This document shows positions 1 through 6,813 of a stretch of 27,283 bases of DNA, one piece after another; position 1 is the first letter of the stretch; each line of letters starts with the position of its first letter. The stretch spans positions 1-27,283 of the forward strand of contig JAVERC010000044.1 of assembly GCA_034007295.1 (NCBI GenBank). Reading direction: 5' to 3'. Both the position numbers and the translations under genes were made by a program. The DNA comes from JACKCP01 sp034007295. GTDB lineage: Bacteria; Desulfobacterota; Desulfobacteria; Desulfobacterales; JACKCP01. The notes beneath the pieces were generated by a model. That model was given only the letters and a program-made list of their open reading frames with translations, was not told where the DNA came from and made no database searches.

Positions 1-1
1 T

Positions 2-823
2 TTAAAGAATTTAAAAAAAAGCAGAAAAGTTTCATGGAAAACAGGAACTTCCTATGGGTTCAGGGACGCAGTTGCAGCAGGAATTTTTGACAATTATGTT
101 TTGATTGTATGGGTAGGAAATTTCAATGGAGAGGGAAATCCTTCATTTACAGGAAGAAAAGGAGCAGGCCCTTTATTTTTTGATATAATAAACCAGGTTA
201 GAAATTACAAAATACCTGAATCAGGTAATGAAATGCCCGAAAATCTCAATGTAAAAAAAATTGATGTATGCGAAGACTGCGGAAAACTTCCGGGAAAATA
301 TACTCCCCACACAACCAAAGCCTGGTTTATTCCAGGGGTTTCTCCAATTGATGTTTCCAATCTTCACAGGCCTGTTTTTATTGATAAAAAAACAGGTTTA
401 AGAGACTGTAAATTTACACCTGAAGAAACAGAAATAAAAATATATGAATTCTGGTCAGGGGATATGATAAATCTTTTTGAAAAAGGAGGAATTTATAAAA
501 AAACTATACCTCCATTTAAAAAAGAATGCATGGTTTCAGGTTTTACAGATTATGGAATTTCTCCTGAAATAACTTCTCCCTCATCAGGTTTTGATTATAT
601 TATTTTCAAAAATGACAGAAAAATTCCATTAAAAGCATCAAGCGGCCCTGGAGTTGAAAATTTATACTGGTTTTCAAATAAAAATTATCTTGGGAAATCA
701 AATCCTGAAAAAGTTTTTTTGTGGGAAGCAGATGAAGGCAGTCACATTGTTTCTGTATCAGATGATTTTGGACGTTCCGATAAGATTAAGATTAATGTTG
801 TTTATAAAAATGTTGAAAAATAA
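2..823 (+). CDS. pbpC: Penicillin-binding protein 1C, C-terminal part (5' end outside window)
   Basis: The open frame runs in from the window edge. Its first residues include SWKTGTSYGFRDA, which carries the KTG box of the transpeptidase active site (Lys codon at 38-40). This is followed by VWVGNFNGEGNPSFTGRKGA, the usual continuation in class A penicillin-binding proteins of the PbpC type. These are bifunctional periplasmic enzymes that polymerise and cross-link peptidoglycan. The last ~90 residues (FTDYGISPEITSPSSGFDY to the end) look like the small beta-rich C-terminal domain of PBP1C proteins (BiPBP_C). The gene ends with TAA at 821-823. The TTG at 101 is an internal codon, not a start. 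The glycosyltransferase half lies upstream of the window. Confidence 0.9.
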   Translation, partial: LKNLKKSRKVSWKTGTSYGFRDAVAAGIFDNYVLIVWVGNFNGEGNPSFTGRKGAGPLFFDIINQVRNYKIPESGNEMPENLNVKKIDVCEDCGKLPGKYTPHTTKAWFIPGVSPIDVSNLHRPVFIDKKTGLRDCKFTPEETEIKIYEFWSGDMINLFEKGGIYKKTIPPFKKECMVSGFTDYGISPEITSPSSGFDYIIFKNDRKIPLKASSGPGVENLYWFSNKNYLGKSNPEKVFLWEADEGSHIVSVSDDFGRSDKIKINVVYKNVEK

Positions 824-889
824 TTGTTTTATTTCAAATAGATAGGTATGTTTTTAACAATAGTATTTAAAAATGCCAAGCTAAAATAT

Positions 890-985
890 TTAGTTGCTGA
901 ACGAAAACGGCCTTTTTTGTCCATTCTTAAGTTAGATTCAAAAATTAATCCTCAAAAGACTCAATGTATCCTAAAAATTAAATTT
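890..985 (+). repeat. 145-bp interspersed repeat, left-half copy
   Basis: The sequence begins TTAGTTGCTGAACGAAAACG and matches the complete copy at 17520-17664 through the segment CTCAATGTATCCTAAA, then diverges near 985, so the right third and right terminal repeat are missing. It lies 66 bp after pbpC. The neighbouring small open frame at 848-1063 is an artefact of reading through this repeat. Confidence 0.85.
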
Positions 986-1022
986 AATAATTTTTCAATT
1001 AACTTTTTTATAACAAGTTTTT

Positions 1023-1619
1023 TTAATTCTGATTTTCAATCAAGTATAATTGAAGTGAATTGAACGCTTCATATTTGCTGTCTCCTTCCAATTGACAAAA
1101 ACGCAGCCCTTTCATCAGGTTTTCTATTATGGGCATATGATTCTGGTTTTGATCAACCCATGCTGGAGAAAATGCTTCCTGTGTATCAGAAGTAAAATCA
1201 AGTAATCCTTCGCGAATTTTTCCATATACAGCCCGTCGGATATCATCCTGGCTGGTTTCATCATATTCAAAGATAAGAGATTCACCGGTTGATGCAAAAA
1301 AGATGGCAGTATGTGATTTTGTTGACTTGGATGTATCTGCAATGTAAGCAGTGACAATCTGATCATCACTTTCGTATTGTGAGTAACACTCATACCAGGT
1401 GTAAATTCTGATATTTGCTTCCCATTGAGGATCGCAGAAATCAAGTTCATCATATGCATAATGGTCTAACCATTCAGGTGTAAGTCCGCTTTCGATCAAG
1501 AGATTTCGGTGATTTAGAATAATTTCTTTTATCGCACTTTCAGTCTCAAAAGATGAAAGTATTAATGGGGTTATTGGTGTGTATGTGCCTAAAATAAGGG
1601 CTATCATTTTATTTACCAA
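1023..1619 (-). CDS. Hypothetical protein, 198 aa, family not recognised
   Basis: I do not recognise this protein. It is acidic and rich in Asp, Glu, Tyr and Trp, with no clear signal peptide and no membrane segment apart from a mildly hydrophobic first ~20 residues. The first start is TTG at 1619. An in-frame ATG four codons later (1607-1605) is at least as likely, and neither has a convincing Shine-Dalgarno. The codons look less AT-biased than in adjacent genes, which could indicate acquisition. It is flanked on its 3' side by a truncated repeat copy. The uninterrupted 198-codon frame and protein-like composition support a real gene. A cytoplasmic immunity-type or orphan accessory protein is possible but not shown. 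Confidence 0.6.
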   Translation of the reverse strand: MVNKMIALILGTYTPITPLILSSFETESAIKEIILNHRNLLIESGLTPEWLDHYAYDELDFCDPQWEANIRIYTWYECYSQYESDDQIVTAYIADTSKSTKSHTAIFFASTGESLIFEYDETSQDDIRRAVYGKIREGLLDFTSDTQEAFSPAWVDQNQNHMPIIENLMKGLRFCQLEGDSKYEAFNSLQLYLIENQN

Positions 1620-1694
1620 ATGTTTAAATTGTTTACGGTTAAATTTTTTGTTCGCCTTAGCTATAAATTTATCTTAGTTTTGTAAATCAAACTT

Positions 1695-3707
1695 TCAATA
1701 AATTTTAATTATTCTGTCTTCATCAATATCAGTTTCTTCAATATTATAAGCACGTTCAGGACTGCCGTGAAATTTCATAAGATATTCAGCAAAGGCATCC
1801 TGTTCTCCGCCTGTTTTTGCAAATGAACTTTTTTCAGGATCTTTTGAAAAATCAACACCGTTATTTAAGCCTTCGCCTTTAAAAAGGTTTGTTCTTTCAG
1901 GGAATGAAAGGGAGTCAAAAGGGTATGAATTGCCGCCTTGTGCGAGAAAATATATGGTTACAAGCCTGAATTTCCTGTTTGGATCGCCAGCAATTTTACC
2001 ATTTGATACAACAATATCCTTATCAGATGTAAAATCTTCATTTAAAACTGCAAGTTCAACTATTCTGTTTCCGGTTCCCTTTGATGTTCTTGGAGATTTG
2101 TTTAGATCGTAAACTATTCTCATTCCTGCAATCTGGGGAAATTGTCCTGGGTATTCACCTGCAGCACTTGCTGAAACAGAGTGTTCCATTATGTCTTTTA
2201 ATTCCTCTGCTGTAACTGAAAAGCAGACAAGGCCATTGTCAAATTTAAGAACTGCTCTTAAATGACCTTCTGTAACTGCACCTTGTTTTGTGCCTGTTTC
2301 TTCATTTGCAGGCGGAGGAATCAAGCTGACATCTTCCTGGCTGGTTGAACCTGGAGGAACAATTACATTTCCTATTTCAGTTCGTATTCCGCCACCGTTT
2401 TTTACTGAAATATCAACTTTTGAATCTGAAAGAAGGTTTGCATACCATAAATTTGCATTTGAGGTAAGGTTTCCAAGGTTTGTTTCCTGGGTTCTTACTT
2501 TTATGCCTCTTCCTTCGAGAAATACGTCTGTATAGCCAAGGACATTTGAGTATTGTGATTTTATTACATCCTGAACAGCATCTCTTATTTTTAAAATTTC
2601 CAGGTCAGGGTCTGCTGAAAAATAATCTGCATTTTCAGGTGTAGATGCAATAGGTCCGTTTAGGGACGGGTCAAGTTTTGAAGGAACAATAACTCCATTT
2701 GAATCAAAGTCTGCAATAAGTCTTCCAAGATATTTATAATCAGCATCAACATTTACAACAAGAACAGGCTCATCTGATGGCGATGTAAATACCAGTGGAT
2801 AAGTATCTTTTGGCTTATCACCTGGAAAAAGAATGTCATTTTCATCTGCAAGAAGGGTGTTTGAACCGCCTGCAACAATTATGTCCACATTTTCAAGAAG
2901 CAAAGCCAGCTGTTTTTCAATGGAAATCTGCTGCATATGGGAAAGAAGAATGATTTTATTTATCTGCATTTTTGAAAGATCATCAACGCAAGCCTGGATT
3001 ATTTGGGCAAGTTCTTTAATATCATAGTCAGTAGAAGGCAAAACTTCTATATCGCCTGTAGATGTAATATTTGGAAATTCAGGTGAAGATGCTCCAACTA
3101 TTCCAATTTTTTCCCCACCAATTTCAAGAACTGCACTTTTTGAAATTTTGCCTGCAAGATTTTCAATTTTTTCGCAGTCATTTCCAATTTCAACATTTGT
3201 ATTAGAACCAAAAAAAGAAGGCTCTTTGGAAAAGTCCATATTGCATGAAAGATATGGAAATTTTGCTCTGCAAGGTCCGTTATCTGCACTTATTGCACCG
3301 GAAAAGGCTTCAGGACCGGCATCAAGTTCATGGTTTCCAACTGCTGAGGCCATGACTCCAAATCTGTTTAAAATTGCAATGTCCGCACTTCCTGGATTAT
3401 TGCTTTTTGTAATTTCACTTACATGATCGTGTTCTGCAGCATAAAACCTTGGACCCTGGATAATATTGTCGCCTGAGCTTACAACAATGGTTGGATAATC
3501 CGGGTTATTTTTAAGGCCGTTCATTATTGCTGAAAAATTATCAAGATTTTTCAAGGCTTTGTCTTCATTTCCGTCAATATCTGAAAAATGAATAAGCTGA
3601 AGCCTGAAAAATGAGCTTTCCTGATTTTTAAAATCAGTTGAATGGGAACAGGATATAAGTGTTGAAAAAACTGCAAAAACTATAAGTTTAAAAAGTGTTT
3701 TATGCAT
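1695..3707 (-). CDS. 5'-nucleotidase / metallophosphatase family lipoprotein
   Basis: The 670-aa protein starts with a lipoprotein signal (lipobox LISC, Cys20), so it is probably exported and lipid-anchored. The calcineurin-like metallophosphoesterase half shows SDIDGN (D43, D45), SSGDN (D80), GNHELD (N125, H126, E127) and a later LSHMQQ histidine motif. The second half contains NGGGIRTEI (from N437), the substrate-binding signature of the 5'-nucleotidase C-terminal domain. Family members hydrolyse nucleotides, UDP-sugars or other phosphoesters outside the cytoplasm. The usual DxH metal motif reads DxD here, and the usual GGHTH-type motif reads GGSN, so metal binding or substrate may differ from UshA. 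The start is supported by AAGGA 9 nt upstream of ATG 3707. Confidence 0.87.
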   Translation of the reverse strand: MHKTLFKLIVFAVFSTLISCSHSTDFKNQESSFFRLQLIHFSDIDGNEDKALKNLDNFSAIMNGLKNNPDYPTIVVSSGDNIIQGPRFYAAEHDHVSEITKSNNPGSADIAILNRFGVMASAVGNHELDAGPEAFSGAISADNGPCRAKFPYLSCNMDFSKEPSFFGSNTNVEIGNDCEKIENLAGKISKSAVLEIGGEKIGIVGASSPEFPNITSTGDIEVLPSTDYDIKELAQIIQACVDDLSKMQINKIILLSHMQQISIEKQLALLLENVDIIVAGGSNTLLADENDILFPGDKPKDTYPLVFTSPSDEPVLVVNVDADYKYLGRLIADFDSNGVIVPSKLDPSLNGPIASTPENADYFSADPDLEILKIRDAVQDVIKSQYSNVLGYTDVFLEGRGIKVRTQETNLGNLTSNANLWYANLLSDSKVDISVKNGGGIRTEIGNVIVPPGSTSQEDVSLIPPPANEETGTKQGAVTEGHLRAVLKFDNGLVCFSVTAEELKDIMEHSVSASAAGEYPGQFPQIAGMRIVYDLNKSPRTSKGTGNRIVELAVLNEDFTSDKDIVVSNGKIAGDPNRKFRLVTIYFLAQGGNSYPFDSLSFPERTNLFKGEGLNNGVDFSKDPEKSSFAKTGGEQDAFAEYLMKFHGSPERAYNIEETDIDEDRIIKIY

Positions 3708-3760
3708 TTTTTTGTTTCCTTGTTTTTTTAAAATATAAAAAAATATTTGTTTTGGTGCAG

Positions 3761-3805
3761 TTGAAAGTGAATGATCCGCTCAGGTTTCATCAATTCGACT
3801 TTCAA
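3761..3805 (-). terminator. Possible stem-loop after the ABC-F gene
   Basis: Arms TTGAAAGTGAAT and ATTC-G-ACTTTCAA pair with one bulged G around a ~20-nt loop, 12 nt past the ABC-F stop codon. No uninterrupted T-run follows directly, so it may protect the mRNA end or terminate weakly between the ABC-F gene and the nucleotidase gene. Confidence 0.35.
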
Positions 3806-3816
3806 TCTTTTATCTG

Positions 3817-5427
3817 TTATGCAGCCTGTTTACCTTTTTCCTTAAACAGACCTTTATTTTCAATATATTCATCATAACCCATTTCCTTGTCAATATAACC
3901 ATTTGAAGTAAATTCAATTATTCTGTTGGCAACGGTAGAAATAAATTCATGGTCATGTGAGGAAAAAAGAATTACTTCAGGATAAGCAGTCAAAGATTCA
4001 TTCAGGGATGTAATCGCTTCAAGATCCAGATGGTTTGTAGGTTCATCCAGAATAAGTGTATTGGCAGACGACAGCATCATTTTTGAAAGCATGCAGCGGA
4101 CTTTTTCTCCACCTGATAAAACAGATGTTTTCTTAAGAGCTTCTTCTCCCGAAAAGAGCATTCTTCCTAAAAATCCCCTTGAAAAAGTATCCCCTTCTTC
4201 ATGGTATTGGTTTAACCACTGGACAATAGACATGTCATTTTTGAAAAAAGTACTGTTTTCCTTTGGAAAATAAGATTGGCTGATTGTCTGTCCCCACCGG
4301 AACTCACCGCTGTCTGCCTCTGTTTCACCCATTAGAATCTGAAAAAGTGTTGTTTTTGCAAGGGTATTTCCACCGACAAAAGCTATTTTATTGCCTTGAT
4401 TCACGACAAGATTAAAATTATCAAGCACTTTTACACCGTCTATTGTCTTTGTGAGACCTTTAACTTCAAGAATAACATCACCGCAAGGTCTTTCCGGTTT
4501 AAAAGTGATAAAGGGGTATTTCCTTGTTGAAACCGGCAGATCTTCAATATTGAGTTTATCGAGCAGTTTTTTTCTGGATGTTGCCTGTTTTGACTTTGAG
4601 GCATTGGAACTGAATCTTTGAATGAATTTTTTCAGCTCTTCAGCTTTTTCTGTCATTTTTCGATTTTCATTTTGTTTTTGTTTCATTATCAGTCTGCTTG
4701 CCTGGTACCAGAAATCATAATTACCCACATAAGTCTGAATTTTACAATAATCAATATCAGCAATATGGGTACAGACCTGATTTAAGAAATGTCTGTCATG
4801 GGACACAACAATTACTGTATTCTCAAAGCGGTCAAGAAAATCTTCCAGCCATAATATTGATTTTATATCCAAATGGTTGGTCGGCTCATCTAAAAGTAAT
4901 ACATCAGGGTTTCCAAACAAAGCCTGGGCAAGAAGTACACGGACTTTTTCAGTACCTTCAAGCTCTTTCATTTTTTTTTCATGATACTCTGTTGAGATAC
5001 CAAGTCCGTTTAAAAGAACCGCTGCATCTGATTCAGCTTCATAGCCATTCATTTCTGTAAATTCAGCTTCAATTTCACCTGAGCGAATGCCGTCCTCTTC
5101 AGAAAAATCGGGTTTTGCATAGAGGGCTTCCCGTTCAGCCATTAAATTGTATAGTTTTTTATGGCCTAAAAAAACAGTATTGATAACTGTTTCTTCATCG
5201 TATTCAAAATGATTTTGTTTAAGAACTGCGATTCTTTCACCATTTCCTAAAGAGACTGTTCCTTTATCTGGATTGATTTCACCTGAAAGGATTTTTAGAA
5301 ATGTAGATTTTCCGGCACCATTGGCACCGATTAATCCGTAACAGTTTTTTGGTGTAAATTTTATATTAACGTCTTTAAAAAGAACTCGTTTTCCATAGGA
5401 AAGTTCAACATTATCTGCACTGATCAT
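3817..5427 (-). CDS. ybiT: ABC-F family ATPase, YbiT-like
   Basis: The 536-aa protein has two ATP-binding cassettes and no membrane domain, the layout of ABC-F proteins that act at the ribosome E-site as translation factors or antibiotic-protection proteins. Cassette 1 has Walker A GANGAGKS (34-41) and LLLDEPTNHLD (178-188). Its signature is degenerate (LEGTE 156-160), as in E. coli YbiT. The linker with FSSNASKSKQATSR (272-285) is characteristic of the family. Cassette 2 has LSGGE (437-441) and LDEPTNHLD, but its Walker A reads GGNTLAKTT with Ala357 where Gly is expected. A Shine-Dalgarno AAGGA sits 7-8 nt before ATG 5427. The gene has an unusual leader with a terminator and two small ORFs (5424-5530), which suggests regulated expression. 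Confidence 0.92.
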   Translation of the reverse strand: MISADNVELSYGKRVLFKDVNIKFTPKNCYGLIGANGAGKSTFLKILSGEINPDKGTVSLGNGERIAVLKQNHFEYDEETVINTVFLGHKKLYNLMAEREALYAKPDFSEEDGIRSGEIEAEFTEMNGYEAESDAAVLLNGLGISTEYHEKKMKELEGTEKVRVLLAQALFGNPDVLLLDEPTNHLDIKSILWLEDFLDRFENTVIVVSHDRHFLNQVCTHIADIDYCKIQTYVGNYDFWYQASRLIMKQKQNENRKMTEKAEELKKFIQRFSSNASKSKQATSRKKLLDKLNIEDLPVSTRKYPFITFKPERPCGDVILEVKGLTKTIDGVKVLDNFNLVVNQGNKIAFVGGNTLAKTTLFQILMGETEADSGEFRWGQTISQSYFPKENSTFFKNDMSIVQWLNQYHEEGDTFSRGFLGRMLFSGEEALKKTSVLSGGEKVRCMLSKMMLSSANTLILDEPTNHLDLEAITSLNESLTAYPEVILFSSHDHEFISTVANRIIEFTSNGYIDKEMGYDEYIENKGLFKEKGKQAA

Positions 5428-5495
5428 ACTTTTTTCCTTTTCTCATAATAAAAAAAGCCACAGAAACTTCCTTTTCTGCGGCACAAACAAAACAT
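5424..5495 (-). CDS. Candidate leader ORF 2 (23 codons) running through the attenuator
   Basis: ATG at 5495-5493 opens a 23-codon frame starting MFCLCRRKGSFCGFF. It covers the whole terminator hairpin and T-run and ends with TGA at 5426-5424, overlapping the ABC-F start as ATGA. Its own start overlaps the stop of leader ORF 1 as TAATG. A ribosome translating it would melt the hairpin and could reinitiate at the ABC-F start. No known homologue comes to mind; the support is positional only. Confidence 0.45.
   Translation of the reverse strand: MFCLCRRKGSFCGFFYYEKRKKV
5450..5482 (-). terminator. Intrinsic terminator in the leader of the ABC-F gene (candidate attenuator)
   Basis: Read on the minus strand, GCCGCAGAAA pairs with UUUCUGUGGC in a 10-bp stem (one G-U pair) with loop AGGAAG, followed directly by seven T. 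It points toward the ABC-F gene and ends only 22 nt before its ATG. No minus-strand gene ends just upstream, so it is not the terminator of another gene. It would stop leader transcripts unless overridden. Confidence 0.8.
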
Positions 5496-5530
5496 TAAGT
5501 ATACATTATTGAGACAGTATCATCAATCAT
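5495..5530 (-). CDS. Candidate leader ORF 1 (11 codons)
   Basis: The frame encodes MIDDTVSIMYT and stops with TAA at 5497-5495, sharing its last base with the start of leader ORF 2. A purine-rich AGGTAAG lies upstream with rather long spacing (~12 nt from AGG to ATG). Leader peptides of this size stall ribosomes in many antibiotic-inducible ABC-F and erm genes, and such a role here is inference. Confidence 0.35.
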   Translation of the reverse strand: MIDDTVSIMYT

Positions 5531-5590
5531 TATTTAGTCTTACCTGAGTTGAGCCTTTTATATTTTTTTAAATAAGAAATTTTTAATTAA

Positions 5591-5735
5591 TTAGTGATTG
5601 GCCGAAAACGAGAATTTTGTTTCATTCAAGGAAGATGAAAAATTAAACCTTTAGGATACATTTAGTATTTTGAGGATTAAATTTTGAATCTGACGCCGAA
5701 ATGGACAAAAAAGGCCGTTTTTGTTCAGCAACTAA
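5591..5735 (-). repeat. 145-bp interspersed repeat, complete copy flanked by TTAA
   Basis: On the minus strand the element starts TTAGTTGCTGAACAAAAACG and ends CGGCCAATCACTAA. It has the same length (145 bp) as the copy at 17520-17664 and differs from it at scattered positions. The ends are imperfect inverted repeats that share TTAGT and the core CGAAAACG (here CAAAAACG in the left arm), and an inner pair of arms lies around AAAATTTAA and TTAAATTTT-type sequences. TTAA occurs on both sides (5587-5590 and 5736-5739), consistent with a target duplication. The element separates the ABC-F leader from the peptidase pseudogene. Confidence 0.9.
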
Positions 5736-5751
5736 TTAAGCTTATTTTTTT

Positions 5752-5780
5752 TTGTTGATGAGTATATGCAATAATATATA
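5752..5780 (+). promoter_or_regulatory. Candidate sigma-70-type promoter before the M3 peptidase remnant
   Basis: TTGTTG (5752-5757) and TATATA (5775-5780) are 17 bp apart, about 50 bp before the gene start at 5831. The surrounding sequence is very AT-rich, so chance matches are common. Confidence 0.35.
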
Positions 5781-5830
5781 TAAAAAAATGACCGGTTAAA
5801 TTTTTTATTAATTTTTGTAAGGGGGCAGGT

Positions 5831-6539
5831 ATGTTTAAAAACTGTGTTGTTTTAATTTTTTCAGCTTTGATTTTTTCAGGCTGCGGCAGCTCGTCTTCGG
5901 ATTTTGATTTAAAAAATGGTGAAGCTCCAATAAGATTTCCTTCAGGTGTTTTGGAAATAGAAGAGCAGAAAGAAACAGTAATAAATGATTTTAAATCAGG
6001 AATTGAGTCTGTTTTAGAAAATGATGAGAAAACTTTTGAAAATTCTGTGCATTTTTTAAATGATATTATTTATGACATGGAAAAAATTTTATTTCTTCAT
6101 TATTAATGTATCAAACCTTTCGCCTGATGAAAGTCTTAGAAATGCAGCACAAGACTCATACCTTGAATTGAAGTCCCTTTTAAGAGATTTTTATTTTAAT
6201 AAGGAAATTTATAATGTTCTTGTAAAAATTTTTGAAAATACATCTGATTTTTCAGATGAAGATAAAGCACTTTTGAGTCATTTGATTTCAAGTTTCAGCC
6301 ATATTGCAGAAGGATATGGTGCAGGATATTATTCATATTTATGGTCACTTGCCATTGTTCATGATTTTGTTTCTGTTTTTGAAAATTCGCCTCATGGGTT
6401 TATGGATAAAGAAATAGGTCTTTCACTTAGAAAGGAAATTTTTGAGCCTGGACTTTCAAGAACAGAGGATGAAAGTATAAAGACTTTTCTTGGAAGAAAC
6501 TGGAATGTGGGTGCATATCTGAATTATATTAATCAATAG
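5831..6539 (+). pseudogene. Decayed M3-family oligopeptidase (lipoprotein), frameshifted and lacking the catalytic core
   Basis: A frame at 5831-6106 starts after a strong Shine-Dalgarno (AAGGGGG) and encodes a lipoprotein signal (lipobox FSGC). It then continues into sequence like the N-terminal part of M3 oligopeptidases. The matching continuation, NVSNLSPDESLRNAAQDS and beyond, is in the next frame (to 6539), so about one base has been gained, or two lost, near the A/T run at 6080-6100. The C-terminal part has GYGAGYYSYLW and EIFEPGLSRTEDESIKTFLG, typical of the M3 C-terminus. The ~350-400 residues that should lie between, including the zinc-binding HExxH helix, are absent. Intact M3 enzymes are about 600-700 aa, whereas only ~235 remain. 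A non-catalytic derived protein is less likely given the frameshift. Confidence 0.75.
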
Positions 6540-6562
6540 CAGAACTTTTTATTTTTGAATTA

Positions 6563-6596
6563 AAAATCCGCTTTTTTTATCTGAAAAGCGGATTTT
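6563..6596. terminator. Bidirectional intrinsic terminator after the peptidase remnant
   Basis: A perfect 13-bp stem AAAATCCGCTTTT / AAAAGCGGATTTT encloses a short loop, with A-rich sequence before it and T-rich sequence after it. It begins 24 bp after the pseudogene stop. Confidence 0.7.
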
Positions 6597-6715
6597 GTCT
6601 GCCTGTACAATATCCATGTACTTTTTAAGCACAATTATTACTTTAGGAAGAATGTCTGTAATTTTTTTAAAATTTATTATATTTGATTTTAATGATATGT
6701 CCTTTTGGTTTGTAA

Positions 6716-6750
6716 TTAGTGATTGGCCGGAAACGAGGACTTTTTGTTCA
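6716..6750 (-). repeat. 145-bp interspersed repeat, right-end fragment
   Basis: TTAGTGATTGGCCGGAAACG matches the right terminus of the complete copies (seen here in reverse) with one change in the first 20 bases. Similarity ends within about 35 bp. It lies about 65 bp before the exonuclease start. Confidence 0.7.
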
Positions 6751-6761
6751 GACACCAAGTA

Positions 6762-6778
6762 TTCAGTTTTAAACTGAA
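6762..6778. promoter_or_regulatory. Perfect palindrome upstream of the exonuclease gene
   Basis: TTCAGTTT-T-AAACTGAA is a perfect odd-centred palindrome 35 bp before ATG 6814, a position compatible with a repressor site. The binding factor is unknown. Confidence 0.3.
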
Positions 6779-6813
6779 GAGTTGATTTTTTTATTAATTT
6801 TACGGTGAGTTTC

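Noticed and set aside
890..1020. CRISPR array or tandem repeat from the recurring segments
   Set aside because: Copies are kilobases apart, in both orientations and of variable length, with no regular spacers and no cas genes.
848..1063. 71-aa open frame on the plus strand
   Set aside because: It has no good ribosome binding site, is made largely of the repeat copy at 890-985, and overlaps the end of the 198-aa gene.
6080..6100. Programmed frameshift in the M3 peptidase gene
   Set aside because: The A-run could resemble a slippery site, but the needed shift is +1 (or -2) rather than -1. The catalytic section is also missing, so decay explains it better.
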